Shown: positions 1-16,793 of the stretch, piece after piece
Layout of the letters: the number at the start of each line of letters is the position of its first letter
Numbering within the stretch: position 1 is the stretch's first letter
Assembly (NCBI GenBank): GCA_037179515.1
Contig: JAXCGZ010005691.1
Span: 85,001-149,000 of the forward strand
From: Halocaridina rubra
Lineage: Eukaryota; Arthropoda; Malacostraca; Decapoda; Atyidae
Direction: 5' to 3'
Length of the DNA: 64,000 nt
Notes under the pieces: model-generated
What the model was told of the DNA's origin: nothing
Seen by the model: only the letters and a program-made list of their open reading frames with translations
Database searches by the model: none
Program-made: the position numbers and the translations under genes

Positions 1-139
1 TCCCAGATTAATGGCAGTAACTCCCCCTAACCTGATCAGTTTATTTATTTTTTTTTTTACACACTAATACTCATATATCTTTCCTTAAGGCAATGAATGT
101 ATTTCGCCTTCACTTTGCGTGTGTATGTGTATGTGCAAA

Positions 140-188
<49 letters not shown>

Positions 189-250
189 GTGTGTGTGTGT
201 GTAATAAAGGAGTGTGTATATGCGTGTAAATGTGTGTGCACCCGCACGTG
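1..250. repeat. Flank with (GT)n microsatellite (148-210)
   Basis: Positions 1-147 show nothing recognisable. From 148 there is a (GT)n tract with minor interruptions, running up to a diverged CR1 3' end. Confidence 0.8.
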
Positions 251-401
251 CTTACCTAATTGTACTTACGGGTAAGAGCCCCATGTTCGTAACTCCTCAT
301 CTCGTGATCGCTTCTATTTTTGTACTCAATGATACTTATATTTGTCCTTAAAATTATGAATGTTGTTAGCGCTGACTACTTCCTCGCTTAGCGTATTCCA
401 T
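251..401 (-). mobile_element. CR1 LINE 3' fragment, old
   Basis: Matches the last ~150 bp of the CR1 family (TTACCTAATTGTACTTACGGG... to CCTCGCTTAGCG) with many substitutions. Confidence 0.7.
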
Positions 402-445
402 ACGTATATACTTACATATATACTATTCTTCCACTGTGTATATAG

Positions 446-501
446 CAACTTCTGCTCACGGGAAGGAGCCCTATGTTCGTATACCCCCATCTCCTGATCT
501 T
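446..501 (-). mobile_element. CR1 LINE 3' scrap
   Basis: About 50 bp matching the 3' hairpin region (CACGGGAAGGAGCCCTATG, ATCTCCTGATC). Confidence 0.5.
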
Positions 502-510
502 TTGTGTGTG

Positions 511-3016
511 TAATTACCTAATTGTAATTATCTAATTGTATTTACAGGAAAGAGCCCAAAGCTCGTAACTTCCCTTCTCCTGATCGGTTCCATTTTATAC
601 TTAGTGATACTTCTCATACCTGTCCTTAAATCTATGGATTTAAATAGCATTAACTACCTCCTCGCTTAGCGAATTCGAATTATCAACTACTCTTACACTG
701 AAAAAGTATTTCCTTACATCCTGCAAAGAAGTTTTCTTACGAAGCTTCAAACTATGGCCTTTAGTTCTAGAACCTGCCATATCAATATATCGATCTCTAT
801 CCACTCTACTATAAACATGAAGGAATTTAAAGATTGTCACCATATCCCCCCTCAATCTTCTAGCTTCGAGTGATGGTAAGTCTAATTCCCTCAACCTCTC
901 ATCATAACTGAGATTGTGTATTTCTGGAACCAGTTTCGTGGCATGTCTTTGAACTTTTTCAAGCTTAGCTATGTGATTTTTCAAGTATGGATTCCAAAAG
1001 GGGGCTGCATATTCGAGTTTTGGCCTCACATAGGTTACATAAATATTTTTGAGCATTTCCTTGTCCATGTGCCTGAAGGCTACCCTTACATTTGATAAGA
1101 ATGCATATGCTGCCCTTACTATGCCATTTATATGTATTTCTGGAGACAAATCTGCCAGTATGTTTACTCCTAGATTTATCTCATTTTCTGTCTCTCGAAG
1201 TTGTACTCCAGCCACCGAGTAGCCAAGCTTGGGCCTTCTTGCACTTGTACCCATTCTCATTACCTTACATTTTGAAGTATTAAATATCATTAGCCACTAT
1301 TCTGACCACTCATGCAGACTATTTAGATCCTCCTGAAGTTCTCTACCATTGTTCTCGTTTTTTTACTTTCTTCACAATCTTTGCATCATCTGCAAACATA
1401 TTCATGAATGAATTTACAGACTCTGGTAGGTCATTTACATATACAAGGAACAAATGTGGACCTAAAACTGAACCATGTGGAACTCCACTAATAACTCTTC
1501 TCCATTCAGACACTGAGTGTCTTACTCTAACCCTCTGTTCCATTCCTTCTAAGTAAGTTTTTATCCATTCCAAAACATTTCCATCTATTCTAGCCATTGC
1601 TTGCAGCTTCCTAATATGTCTCCCATGTGGAACAGTGTCAAACGCTTTCTGGAAGTCTAGGAATATGCAATCTGCCCAGCCCTCTCTTTCCTGTAAGATT
1701 CGGCTTACCTCATCATAAAATTCTAATAAGTTTGTTACTGTTGATCTACCTTCTCTGAAGCCATGTTGCCTCACTGACAAAAAGATAAAAGATTCCAAGT
1801 GAAGAGAGATATGTTTTCTCAGTAGTTTCTCCATAACTTTGCAAACTATGCTGGTCAAGGAAACTGGTCTATAGTTCAGAGCCGTATCCCTCCTTCCCTT
1901 TTTGAAGATAGGTATCACATTTGCTTGTTTCCAGCATCTTGGAATCTCCCCTGACTCCAGTGACTTCTTAAATATGATACCCAGTGCCACTGATATTGAG
2001 TTTGCACATTTTTTAAGTACATGAGGGGATATGTCATCAGGACCTGTAGCTTTATGAACATCTAAATCCATCAGCGCTTTGCATACCTCTGTGGCTGTTA
2101 GGTTGATGTTCTCTAATACCGGCCCTTGAGCTTCTATCTCTGCAATCTAAGGGGGTGGGATATTTTCTACTCTAAATACTGACTGAAACTCCTTGCTCAA
2201 TTCTTTGCAGATCTCTTCATTCGTCTCAGAGATGCGTCCATCCACTCTCTTTAGCCTTGAAACCTGTTCTTTTACCTTCAGTTCTCCTCTGATAAAGCTG
2301 TGGAAAAGCTTGGGATTTTGTTTAGCCTTCCTGGTGATGTCCCTCTCATAGTCTCTCTCTGCCTCTCTTCTTTTACTTAGGTAGTCATTTCTTGCTCTTT
2401 TGTAGGTTTGCCAGGCATTTATGTTTTTTCTCCTCCTATACCTTTTCCAGCATTTGTCTCTCCACTCCTTAGTTCTTTTACACTCATTATCGAAGCATTT
2501 CTCTCTGGCATGAATTACACCTACTTTGGTGACAGGTATGCAGCAATCTACTATCTTCCCATATTTCTCACAAAAGATGTCATACATTTCTTGTACAGAT
2601 TTGTTGTAAAATAAGGTTCTCCAGTCAATAACTGCAAAAAGCTCATTCATTTTGATGTAATCTCCTTTCGGATAGTTCCTCCTCATGTCCTCAGTGCCTC
2701 TACTCTCAGGCAGAATATCTTCAATGATATACTCCATCAACAACACACAGTGGTCACTCTTTCCATTTGGTGGTTCATACTCAATTTTTTCAATATCCAA
2801 CACATTATCTGTAAATACTAGATCAAGTAGCGATGGCTCATCCCCACCCCTGGCCCTCGTTGGCTCCATTACATGTTGGTGTAGGAAATTCCCTTGTACG
2901 CAATCTAGGAATCTTGCCCCTAATGAGTCCTCACCACTGTGTGAGTCAAGATTTATCCAATCTCTCTCTTTATGATTAAAATCTCCCATAATCAAAATCC
3001 TACATTTTCTCTCCCG
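511..3016 (-). mobile_element. CR1 LINE, 5'-truncated copy (2.5 kb)
   Basis: The 3' end has the two-unit tail (AATTACCTAATTGT on plus). The copy covers the RT domain and part of the endonuclease and is truncated in the endonuclease beside GDFN, where (GT)n begins (3017). ORF2 survives as three blocks (640-1290, 1343-2071, 2147-3016), separated by a frameshift near 1340-1365 and by a TAG that replaces a Gln codon near 2148. It is more diverged than the copies at 47-55 kb. Confidence 0.9.
640..3016 (-). pseudogene. CR1 ORF2 remnant (endonuclease C-terminal part plus RT)
   Basis: Encodes GDFN, SDH, FLDFQKAFD and FADD motifs of the endonuclease/RT polyprotein. VPQGS is altered to VPHGS. Stops and frameshifts break it into at least three pieces. 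Non-functional. Confidence 0.9.
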
Positions 3017-3123
3017 TGTGTGTGTGTGCTCATTTACGCATATCATATCTTTGCTTAAAACTACGAATGCATTTAGCTATTACTGTGTATTTCTGTAAAT
3101 GTTTATGTTTTTTTCCTGTCTGT

Positions 3124-3717
3124 TATTACCTAATTGTGCTTACGGGAAAGAGACCAAAGCTCGTATCTTCCCGTCTCCTGATCGGTTTCATTTTGTACTC
3201 AGTGATACTCATCATACCTGTCCTTAAAACTATGGATTGAGTTAGCATTAACTACCTCCTCGCTTAGCGAATTCCAATTATCAACTACTCTAACACTGAA
3301 AAAAAAAGGTATTTCCTTAAGAAGATTCATATTTTCTTAAGAAGAATCAAAGTATGACCTCTAGTTCTAGAGCCAGCCATATCAAAATATCGAACTCTAT
3401 CATAACCATAAAGAAATTTAAAGACTGTCACCATATCCCCCCTCAATCTTCTAGCTTCGAGTGATGGTAAGTCTAATTCCCTCAACCTCTCATTATAACT
3501 GAGATTGCGTATTTCTGACACCAGTTTCGTGGCATGTCTTTGAATTTTTTCAAGCTTAGCTACGTGCTTTTTCAAGTGCAGATTCCAAAAGGGAGCTGTA
3601 TATTCAAGTTTTGGCCTCACATAGGTTACATAGAAGGCTACCCTTACATTTGCTAAGAAAGCATATGTTGTTCTTACTATGCCATTTATATGCATTTCTG
3701 GAGACAAATCTGCCAGT
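3124..3717 (-). mobile_element. CR1 LINE fragment with internal deletion
   Basis: 3' end (TTATTACCTAATTGTGCTTAC) to a truncation point in the post-RT region at CTGCCAGT. About 35 bp normally present between GGTTACAT and GAAGGCTAC are missing near 3630. Confidence 0.85.
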
Positions 3718-3818
3718 CTGTGTGAGTGTGTGCGTGAGCACGCGCCTATACGGATATGTTTTGCGGTTGCCAAGTGTTATAAAACCAAGGACATATTTAT
3801 GCTTGAAAGGAGTTTGTT

Positions 3819-4477
3819 ATGATATAAGGGAGGAGGAGGAAGAGGAGGAGGAGGAATTGTGGAATTATTAGGGAGGAGGAGGAGCCGGAGGAATTGAGAA
3901 GTTAGCAAGGAGGAGGAAGAATTGAGGAATATCAAGGAGGATGAATTGAGGAATTGTCAAGGTGAAGGTGGAGGAGAAATTGAGGAATTATCAAAGGGGA
4001 GGACTTGAGGAATGATCAAGGTGGAATTGAGGAATTATCAAGGAGAAGGAGGAGGAGAAATTGAGGAATTATCAAGAAGGAGGAGGTGTTGAGGACTTAT
4101 CAGGGAGGAGGAGGAATTAAGGAATTAACAAGGAGGAGGAATTGAGGAAATATCAAGGTGGAGGAGGAGGAAGAATTGAGGAATTATCAAGGAGGACGAG
4201 GAGGAATTGAGAAATTATGAAGGAGAAGGAGGAGGATGAATTGAGGAATCATCAAGGAGGAGGGGAAGAAGGAGGAGTAGGAGGAATAGAGGAATTATCA
4301 AGGAGGAGGAGAAGAAAGAGGAGGAGGAATTGAGAAATTATTAAGTAAGAGGAGGAATTGAGGAATTATCAAGGAGGAGGAGGAGGAAGAAGAATTTATA
4401 AATTATCAAGGAAGAGGAGGAGGAGGAGGAGGAGGAGGAGGAGGAGGAGGAGGAGGAGGAGGAGGAGGAGGAGGAAA
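3819..4477. repeat. GGA-rich minisatellite
   Basis: Irregular units mixing (GGA)n with AATTGAGGAATTATCAAGG, ending in a pure (GAG)n tract (4410-4475). Strongly purine-biased on plus. Confidence 0.9.
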
Positions 4478-4569
4478 AGAAATAGAAAAACAAAAAATAG
4501 ACGAATTATCTAGGTAAAATAATTAGACTTATTTATATAGGAAAGACCAGGCAAAAGTAGATAATATTA

Positions 4570-4721
4570 TATATAGACATAAAAGTAAAAACAGTGGTAG
4601 TAGTAGTAATGATAGTATTAGTGTTATTATTAGTCGTCGTTGTAGTAGTAGTAGTGTTTGTAGAAATAGAGAAGCTTTAATTTGAATGGCTATGTATAAA
4701 CATAGTCGACTTAAAGATAAA

Positions 4722-4806
<85 letters not shown>

Positions 4807-4910
4807 TATAAATATAGAATATAGAAGAAGTTTACTACGAATGGCTCCTTTAATAATAGTAGTAGTCATGGTAGTCGTCGTAGTTACAGTGGTAGTAGTA
4901 GTACATCAGA
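4570..4910. repeat. (AGT)n microsatellite, interrupted
   Basis: A perfect AGT run at about 4722-4806, flanked by degenerate TAGTAG/TCGTAG sequence. Confidence 0.9.
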
Positions 4911-5039
4911 GAACTTATTGTACCTTGACCCTCATAGTCTTAGCCTACACGACCTCACAGTATTGTCGTACACCACTATAATAGACTATTATATACTGTT
5001 TCCCCTACTCGATTTTACCTATATTATCACAAATGCTAT

Positions 5040-5217
5040 GGGGGAGGTGGTAGCTCAATGTTAGAGCGTACAAGTTGCAGAGCCTGATAATCCCGTGTTT
5101 GATCCTGCCACGGGGTATATAGGAGGGGCATTCAACCTTAATCCCCCATTTCCAAGCTGTGTTCACCCCCTTTCGAATAGGAACCAATTATGATACATAA
5201 ACTTGCAGAAAAAAAAT
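5040..5217 (+). mobile_element. tRNA-derived SINE
   Basis: Head GGTGGTAGCTCAATGTTAGA (A box TAGCTCAATG) and B box GTTTGATCC (about 5097-5105) at tRNA-like spacing. It is followed by the family body AGGGGCATTCAACCTTAATC, the tail TTCACCCCCTTTCGAATAGG and an A-run (5209-5216). Confidence 0.7.
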
Positions 5218-5219
5218 GC

Positions 5220-5290
5220 GGGAGAAGAAAATGGAATAGAATTTAGAGGAGGGGGAGGAGGAGGAGGGGGAGGAAGAGGGCAAAACTGAG
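5220..5290. repeat. Purine-rich GGA tract
   Basis: GGAGGGGGAGGAGGAGGAGG-type sequence. Confidence 0.7.
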
Positions 5291-5576
5291 GAAACGGTGA
5301 CTGGAAGGCCAGGAGGGAGAGGGGAAGGAAGAGATAAATGAAGGAAATGACTCCAAATACAATACGCCATAAATGAAAATCTTGTCCTTGGAAGAAAGCG
5401 AAATGATGAATCACCACATATATACATACATACACACGGATTGACAGACAAACGGAAAGTTTTCTTAGTCGAGGACATACGCATAGAAACATACGCACAT
5501 ACATACATATATACAAGCATACTACGTTCATTGTGCGTACATACATACATGCGTACAAAAATACATTCATACTTCA

Positions 5577-5668
5577 TACATACATACATACATACATACA
5601 TACATACATACATACATACATACATACATACATACATACATACATACATACATACATACATACATACA
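5577..5668. repeat. (CATA)n microsatellite
   Basis: About 23 CATA units. The ORFs that cross it are artefacts. Confidence 0.95.
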
Positions 5669-5927
5669 TTTAATATGCATACAAACATATATTCCTACAA
5701 ACACTATTCAGACAGAAAGATTTTGTTGTCAAGGACAAATACCTAACATACAGACCTACGTACATACACTCATTTATGCGGACAAAGTAATGAGAGAGAG
5801 ATAATTATCGGTTTATTATAATGGTTAAAACCTTCAGATGACACCCAAAGGAGTACATATAATAGATATATAGAGATATGCAAAAAAATTAATAGATAAA
5901 TATATAGATAGATAATTATGTAGGTCT

Positions 5928-7273
<1,346 letters not shown>

Positions 7274-7332
<59 letters not shown>

Positions 7333-7490
7333 CATATTTTTGCCCCTGACCGAGATTCGAATCCAGGACATAATCAGTGTATCAAGGCTCTCCCGATTGT
7401 ACCCTTTAAGGTATAAGAGAAGAGAGGAACCTCTTAGCTAACTACTGAATTTCGGGAATGAGTACACTGCTGGGTGTCTATGTTCATTTT

Positions 7491-7581
<91 letters not shown>
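7274..7581. repeat. (GT)n and (CT)n microsatellites
   Basis: (GT)n at 7274-7331 and (CT)n at 7494-7581, with about 160 bp of unassigned sequence between. Confidence 0.95.
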
Positions 7582-7586
<5 letters not shown>

Positions 7587-7702
7587 AACTTCACGCATGG
7601 CTTGTTTTCGCAGTGAATTCCAATCCCTGCAAAATAGACATCCACATTTTGATCAAATGCATAAAACGTTTTCCAGTATAACTATTAACCTCTGGATGTT
7701 GC

Positions 7703-7704
<2 letters not shown>

Positions 7705-7794
<90 letters not shown>

Positions 7795-7800
7795 CTTTTA

Positions 7801-7895
<95 letters not shown>

Positions 7896-8028
7896 GCTGC
7901 TACTATTCTTTGTTAAACAAAGACAAAAAAAGAAGAGAACGCCTCATTGTCCAATATCGAAGAGGTTGCTGTCATCCTACTACTACTACTATTACTACTA
8001 TTATTACTACTACTACTACTACTACTAC

Positions 8029-8123
<95 letters not shown>

Positions 8124-8243
8124 TTAATAATAATAATAATAATAATAATAATTACTGAACTGATAAGCAGTGCTAACGTACTAATACTACTCCTAATTAC
8201 TGGACTGATTACTAATCTACTACTACTACTACTACTACTACTA
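7705..8243. repeat. (ATT)n / (CTA)n / (AAT)n cluster
   Basis: (ATT)n at 7705-7895 with two breaks, (CTA)n at about 7978-8030, (AAT)n at 8031-8152, short (CTA)n at 8218-8243. The poly-Leu, poly-Asn and poly-Ile reading frames are microsatellite artefacts. Confidence 0.95.
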
Positions 8244-8375
8244 TAACTACCACCACCGCTAATTCTACTACTGTTGTTGCCCTCCCCGCCCCTGTTCCTA
8301 ATTACCACGCCCTTATTCATCATAACTTCCTTTTCTTGTGTACAAAACCAATAACATCTGTATGCCCGAGGGCAT

Positions 8376-8492
<117 letters not shown>

Positions 8493-8833
8493 AATACGCT
8501 GACAGTTTGCGTCACTATTACACAAGTAAAGAAATCTCTCTTATTCATATAACGACTTAAAAATATATATTAATCATAAAAAAATAAAAGTTTTAATTTC
8601 CTTTTGCAATACTTACATTTAATTTCTCAACCCTGAAGAACAAATAATATTCTTGAGCATTAATAGAGATTTAAAAGATTTAACTAATCGTGAAATATCT
8701 TGTAGGAGAGGCAGACGAGCGACGTACGACGTGTTTAACACACGGTGGTAAGAATCCTACTGAGTGCTCTCACGTCTGACCGATGGACAAGGGCGAGCTT
8801 ACTCCTATACTAAAACTTTCAGATGCACGGTAG

Positions 8834-9398
<565 letters not shown>

Positions 9399-9403
9399 AA
9401 TTT

Positions 9404-9722
9404 TTTTTAATGGTTGTGACACCAGGACGGGCCACAAAATAAAATAAAATAAAACAGCCCCCACCGAGCCTGGGCACGAAGAATACATTAAGTAAAAAGT
9501 AACAGAGATGGAGAGTGTAATGACTTGTCAGATGTGAAGGGATAATAAAAGGTGTGTAATGAATATCCAAGAATATTCAGTGTTGATGTAGGCATAGAAG
9601 AAGAACGGTAACTGAAGGAAGACTTAACATCGAACTGTCCTGGACTGTCCTATTCAAGTTTAAAAATCCTTTAGCTGTAGTATCGCAACGGGCGTCTGGT
9701 GCCATGGGCCAACCTACTACTG
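9404..9722. repeat. Dispersed ~320-bp repeat, copy 1
   Basis: Shares segments in the same order and spacing with 28455-28757: GACACCAGGACGGGC, CAGAGATGG.GAGTGT, CTGTAGTAT and TGGTGCCATGGG.CAACCTA. Class unknown. Confidence 0.65.
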
Positions 9723-11211
<1,489 letters not shown>

Positions 11212-11217
11212 TGTGTG

Positions 11218-12523
11218 ATTACCTAATGTGTTTACGGGAAAGCGCCCAAAGCTCGTATCTTCCCGTCTCCTGATCGGTTCCATTTTAGACTTAGTGATAC
11301 TTATCATACCTGTCCTTAAAACTATGGATTGAGATAGCATTAACTACCTCCTCGCTTAGCCAATTCCAATTATCAACTACTCTTACACTGAAAAAGTATT
11401 TCCTTACATCCTGCAAAGAAGTTTTCTTACGAAGCTTCAAACTATGACCTCTAGTTCTAGAGCCAGCCATATCAAAATATCGATCCCTATCCACTCTATC
11501 ATAACCATGAAGGAATTTAAAGACTGTCACCATATCCCCCCTCACTCTTCTAGCTTCCAGTGATGGTAAGTCTAATTCCCTCAGCCTCTCATCATAACTG
11601 AGATTGCGTATTTCTGGCACCAGTTTCGTGGCATGTCTTTGAACTTTTTCAAGCTTAGCTATGTGCTTTTTCAAGTGCGGATTCCAAAAGGGGGCTGCAT
11701 ATTCGAGTTTTCGCCTCACATAGGTTACATAAATATTTCTGAACATTTCCTTATCCATGTGCCTGAAGGCTACCCTTACATTTGATAAGAATGCATATGC
11801 TGCCCTTACTATGCCATTTATATGTATTTCTGGAGACAAATCTGCCAGTATGTTTACTCCTAGATCTCTCTCATTTTCTGTCTCTTGAAGTTGTACTCCA
11901 GCCACCGAGTAGTCAAGCTTGGGCCTTCTTGCACTTGTACCCATTCTCATTACCTTACATTTTGAAGTATTGAATTTCATTAGCCACTTTTCTGACCACT
12001 CATGCAGATTATTTAGATCCTCCTGAAGTTCTCTACCACTGTTCTCGTTTTTTACTTTCTTCACAATCTTTGCATCATCTGCAAACATATTCATGAATGA
12101 ATTTACAGACTCTGGTAGGTCATTTACATATACAAGGAACAAAAGTGGCCCTAAAACTGAACAATGTGGAACTCCACTACTAACTCTTCTCCATTCAAAC
12201 ACTGAGTGTCTTACTCTAACCCTCTGTTCCCTTCCTGCTAAGTAAGTTTTTATCCATTCCAAAACATTTCCACCTATTCTAGCCATTGATTGCAGCTTCC
12301 TAATAAGTCTCCCATGTGGAACAGTGTCAAACGCTTTCTGGAAGTCTAGGAATATGCAATCTGCCCAGCCCTCTCTTTCCTGTAAGATTTGGCTTACCTC
12401 ATCATAAAATTCTAATAAGTTTGTTACTGTTGATCTACCTTCTCTGAAGCCATGTTGCCTCACTGACAAAAAGTTGAAGGATTCCAAGTGAAGAGAGATA
12501 TGTTTCTTTAGTAGTTTCTCCAT
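11218..12523 (-). mobile_element. CR1 LINE, 5'-truncated copy (1.3 kb)
   Basis: 3' tail after GTGTGTG. The ORF2 C-terminal 410 codons (11291-12523) are open, from within RT (MEKLLKKHIS) to the stop, with FADD present and VPHCS in place of VPQGS. The 5' end is truncated at TTTCTCCAT against GTGTGTG and the tail of the next copy. Confidence 0.9.
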
Positions 12524-12620
12524 GTGTGTGTGATTACCTAATTGTGATTACCTAATTGTGTTTTCGGGAAAAAGCCCAAAGCTCGTATCTTCCCGTCTTC
12601 TGATGGCTTCCATTTTAGAC

Positions 12621-15443
12621 TTACTGATACTTATCATACCTATGCTTAAAACTATGGATTGAGATAGCATTAACTACCTCCTCGCTTAGCCAATTCCAAT
12701 TATCAACTACTCTTACACTGAAAAAGTATTTCCTTACATCCTGCAAAGAAGTTTTCTTACGAAGCTTCAAACAATGACCCCTAGTTCTAGAGCCAGCCAT
12801 ATCAAAATATCGATCCCTATCCACTCTATCATAACCATGAAGGAATTTAAAGACTGTCACCATATCCCCCCTCACTCTTCTAGCTTCCAGTGATGGTAAG
12901 TCTAATTCCCTCAGCCTCTCATCATAACTGAGATTGCGTATTTCTGGCACAAGTTTCGTGACATGTCTTTGAACTTTTTCAAGCTTAGCTATGTGCTTTT
13001 TCAAGTGCGGATTCCAAAAGGGGGCTGCATATTCGAGTTTTCGCCTCACATAGGTTACATAAATATTTCTGAACATTTCCTTGTCCATGTGCCTGAAGGC
13101 TACCCTTACATTTGATAAGAATGCATATGCTGCCCTTACTATGCCATTTATATGTATTTCTGGAGACAAATCTGCCAGTATGTTTACTCCTAGATCTCTC
13201 TCATTTTCTGTCTCTTGAAGTTGTACTCCAGCCACCGAGTAGTCAAGCTTGGGCCTTCTTGCACTTGTACCCATTCTCATTACCTTACATTTTGAAGTAT
13301 TGAATTTCATTAGCCACTTTTCTGACCACTCATGCAGATTATTTAGATCCTCCTGAAGTTCTCTACCATTGTTCTCGTTTTTTACTTTCTTCACAATCTT
13401 TGCATCATCTGCAAACATATTCATGAATGAATTTACAGACTCTGGTAGGTCATTTACATATACAAGGAACAAAAGTGGCCCTAAAACTGAACCCTGTGGA
13501 ACTCCACTACTAACTCTTCTCCATTCAGACACTGAGTGTCTTACTCTAACCCTCTGTTCCCTTCCTTCTAAGTAAGTTTTTATCCATTCCAAAACATTTC
13601 CACCTATTCTAGCCATTGAATGCAGCTTCCTAATAAGTCTCCCATATGGAACAGTGTCAAACACTTTCTGGAAGTCTAGGAATATGCAATCTGCCCAGCC
13701 CTCTCTTTCCTGTAAGATTTGGCTTACCTCATCATAAAATTCTAATAAGTTTGTTACTGTTGATCTACCTTCTCTGAAGCCATGTTGCCTCACTGACAAA
13801 AAGTTGAAGGATTCCAAGTGAAGAGATATATGTTTCCTTAGTAGTTTCTCCATAACTTTGCAAACTATGTTGGTCAAGGAAACTGGTCTATAGTTCAGAG
13901 CCGTATCCCTCCTTCCCTTTTTGAAGATAGGTATCACATTTGCTTGTTTCCAGCATCTTGGAATCTCCCCTGACTCCAGTGACTCCTTAAATATGATACT
14001 TAGTGCCACTGATATTGTGTTTGCGCATTTTTTAAGCACATGAGGGGATATGTCATCAGGACCTGTAGCTTTATGAACATCTAAATCCATCAGCGCTTTG
14101 CATACCTCTGTGGCTGTAAGGTTGATGTTCTCTAATACTGGCCCTTGAGCTTCTATCACTGCAATCTGAGGGGGTGGTGTATTTTCTACTGTAAATACTA
14201 ACTGAAACTCCTTGTTCAATTCTTTGCAGATCTCTTCATCCGTCTCAGTGTTGCTTCCATCAGCTCTCTTTAGCCTTAAAACCTGTTCTTTTACCTTCAG
14301 TTCTCCTCTGAAAAAGCTGTGGAAGAGCTTGGGATTTTCTTTAGCCTTCCTGGTGATGTCCCTCTCATAGTCTCTCTCTGCCTCTCTCCTTTTACTTAGG
14401 TAGTCATTTCTTGCTCTTTTGTAGGTTTGCCAGGCATTTATGTTTTTTCTCCTCCTATACCTTTTCCAGCATTTGTCTCTCCACTCCTTAGCTCTTTTAC
14501 ACCCATTATCGAACCATTTCTCTCTGGCATGAATTACACCTACTTTGGTGACAGGTATGCAGCAATCTACTATCTTCCCATATTTCTCACAAAAGATGTC
14601 ATACATTTCTTGTACAGATTTGTTGTAAAATAAGGTTCTCCAGTCAATAACTGCAAAAAGCTCATTCATTTTGATGTAATCTCCTTTCCGATAGTTCCTC
14701 CTCATGTCCTCAGTGCCTCTACTCTCAGGAAGAATATCTTCAATGATATACTCCATCAACAACACACAGTGGTCACTCTTTCCAATAGGTGGTTCATACT
14801 CAATTTTTTCAATATCCAACACATTATCTGTGAACACTAGATCAAGTAGTGATGGCTCATCCCCACCCCTGGCCCTTGTTGGTTCCATTACATGTTGGTG
14901 TAGGAAATTCCCTTGTACGCAATCTAGGAATCTTGCCCCGAATGAGTCCTCACCACTGTGTGGGTCAAGATTTATCCAATCTATCTATTTATGATTAAAG
15001 TCTCCCATAATCAAAATCCTACATTTTTTTTCCCGTGCCATGTTAACAGCTGAGTTTATGACTTCAATAGTACCTATATGACTTTCCTCATAAACTTCAA
15101 GCCTATTTTGGTTCCTTGGTGGGTTGTATACAACAGTTATTATAATGCTCTCTGACCCAGTATTTATGCGAGCAACAAGAAATTCCTTGAACTCACTTTC
15201 TATAGCCAAGTTTATTTCTTCGACTTGAATCCTTTCACTTATGAGCAGTGCTATCCCTCCACCAGTCCTCTCAGATCTTTCAACCCTTAGTATTCTGAAA
15301 CCCTTAGGAAAAACTGTGACACTGTTTATGTCCTCACTCAACTTAGTCTCTGTAATTGCTACTATATCTGCCTTACTGTTGTGAATCCTATCTTTTAATT
15401 CTACTGCCTTACCAGCTAATCCATCAGCATTTGTGTATAACAA
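12621..15443 (-). pseudogene. CR1 ORF2 with one nonsense codon
   Basis: Endonuclease (YTNADG, TETKL, YNPP, GDFN, SDH) and RT (FLDFQK, VPQGS, FADD) are all readable. A TAG replaces the Glu codon of HKEIDW near 14987, splitting it into a 755-codon C-terminal block (12621-14888 from its first Met) and an N-terminal block (14985-15443). There are further point changes (FQKVFD for FQKAFD). Confidence 0.9.
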
Positions 15444-15445
15444 TC

Positions 15446-16525
15446 TTAATGAGGCCCCATCCCCTGATCTTCTGTCATTATCTTCTTTATCTCCCCTTTG
15501 TCTGGAAGAACTCTGTAATGAAAATTTTTCTTCTCTTCTTCATTTCTTTCATCATTTAACCTTCTTGCCTATTGCAACAAGTTTTTGATCTTTCCCATCT
15601 CTTCCTGTGTTCTGTATTGTCTAATGAACACTTCTTTGAATTCTTGAAGGTCTTTTAGACTTTTTTTTCTCAACAATATTTCCCTACATGTTTCCCCTCT
15701 CTCAAAGGTTACTTTTGTTGGTCTCGGCTTTCCTTCCCTCGAATATTTACCTAGTTGGTGTATGTTAACAATATCCTCAGGACCATATACTACTCCAAGC
15801 TTTCTTATCAGGTCTACAACCCTAGCTTTATTTTCTTCAAGTCTCCCCTGCCATGTTGGCTCCTGGGACTCGCTTATGCCTGAGATTACCACTGTCTTCT
15901 CCTTATCAAGTGCCTGTCTGATGAGTGGGTTTGCCCTTTCCATCACAACGTCTTTCATTTTTTCGATTACTGTCTCTTTATAGTCAACTGTTTGTATGTT
16001 TTCCAGTGCCACCACCTTTACAGCCTCTTTTACTGCCACATTCCCTTTTAGTGCATCAGCAAAGGAAGTTTTCATGGCATCATTTTCCATATTCAGCTCC
16101 TGGAACTCTTTTCTGAACTGTTCAATGTTTTCCTTAATCTAGACATTCCAAGCAGCAATCTTGTCTCTCTCAGAAGAGAGCAGTGAACTAACATCTAATT
16201 CCTTTAGGTTGTCATTCAGCTGTTTGTTTTTATCTTCTTGTTTAGAAAGTCTAGATTCTAGTTGACTCTTTTCCCCTTCCAGCCTCTTTATTCTTTTTTC
16301 TAGTTCCTTTCTCTCCTGCCCTTGTGCTTTATTTGCTTCCTCCAAAGATCTTATTTGCTCTCTGAGTGTTTCATTCTCTTTCATTTCTCCATCCATATTC
16401 TGAATTTTATCATCAAGGCTTATAACCATTTCCTCTAAATTTTTGATTTTCTGTTTGAGTCTCCTGATGGCTACCCCTCCTACCGACCCATGGATGGGAG
16501 AGGTTTGGGACAGAGATGGCGTCAT
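15446..16525 (-). pseudogene. CR1 ORF1 with nonsense codons
   Basis: Same protein as the intact ORF1 at 54010-55053. TAG codons replace the Gln of WNVQIK (near 16139) and the Glu of LLQEAR (near 15569). The N-terminus (MTPSLSQTSPIHG...) carries 12 residues absent in frame from the 54-55 kb copy. A coiled coil and an RRM-like region are visible. Confidence 0.85.
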
Positions 16526-16730
16526 TTTTATGTTCTCCCTCTCACAGAATATAGAAAGAAGACGAGAAAGAGAAAAAAAAGAAAAAACTTTTAATTAAGC
16601 TTCACACCGAATTTTTATATCTCCATATAAGTGCTATTTAGTGACTCAGTTTATCTCTTTTCTGGTAACACACATCTTAACTTAAAAACTTGACCATGGT
16701 AATTTAAGGATAAAAAGAAAAAGAAAAAAA

Positions 16731-16732
<2 letters not shown>

Positions 16733-16793
<61 letters not shown>
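16733..16793. repeat. (GT)n spacer
   Basis: Pure (GT)n between the 5' end of one CR1 copy and the 3' tail of the next. Confidence 0.95.

Larger units (their letters stand above)
12533..16732 (-). mobile_element. CR1 LINE, near full-length copy (4.2 kb)
   Basis: Carries the 3' tail, ORF2, ORF1 and about 200 bp of 5' leader. The 5' end stops in an A-rich stretch against (GT)n 16733-16792. The ORFs are broken only by point nonsense codons, so this is a recent insertion. Its leader matches the first ~200 bp of the leader of the copy at 51-56 kb, which continues further. Confidence 0.92.
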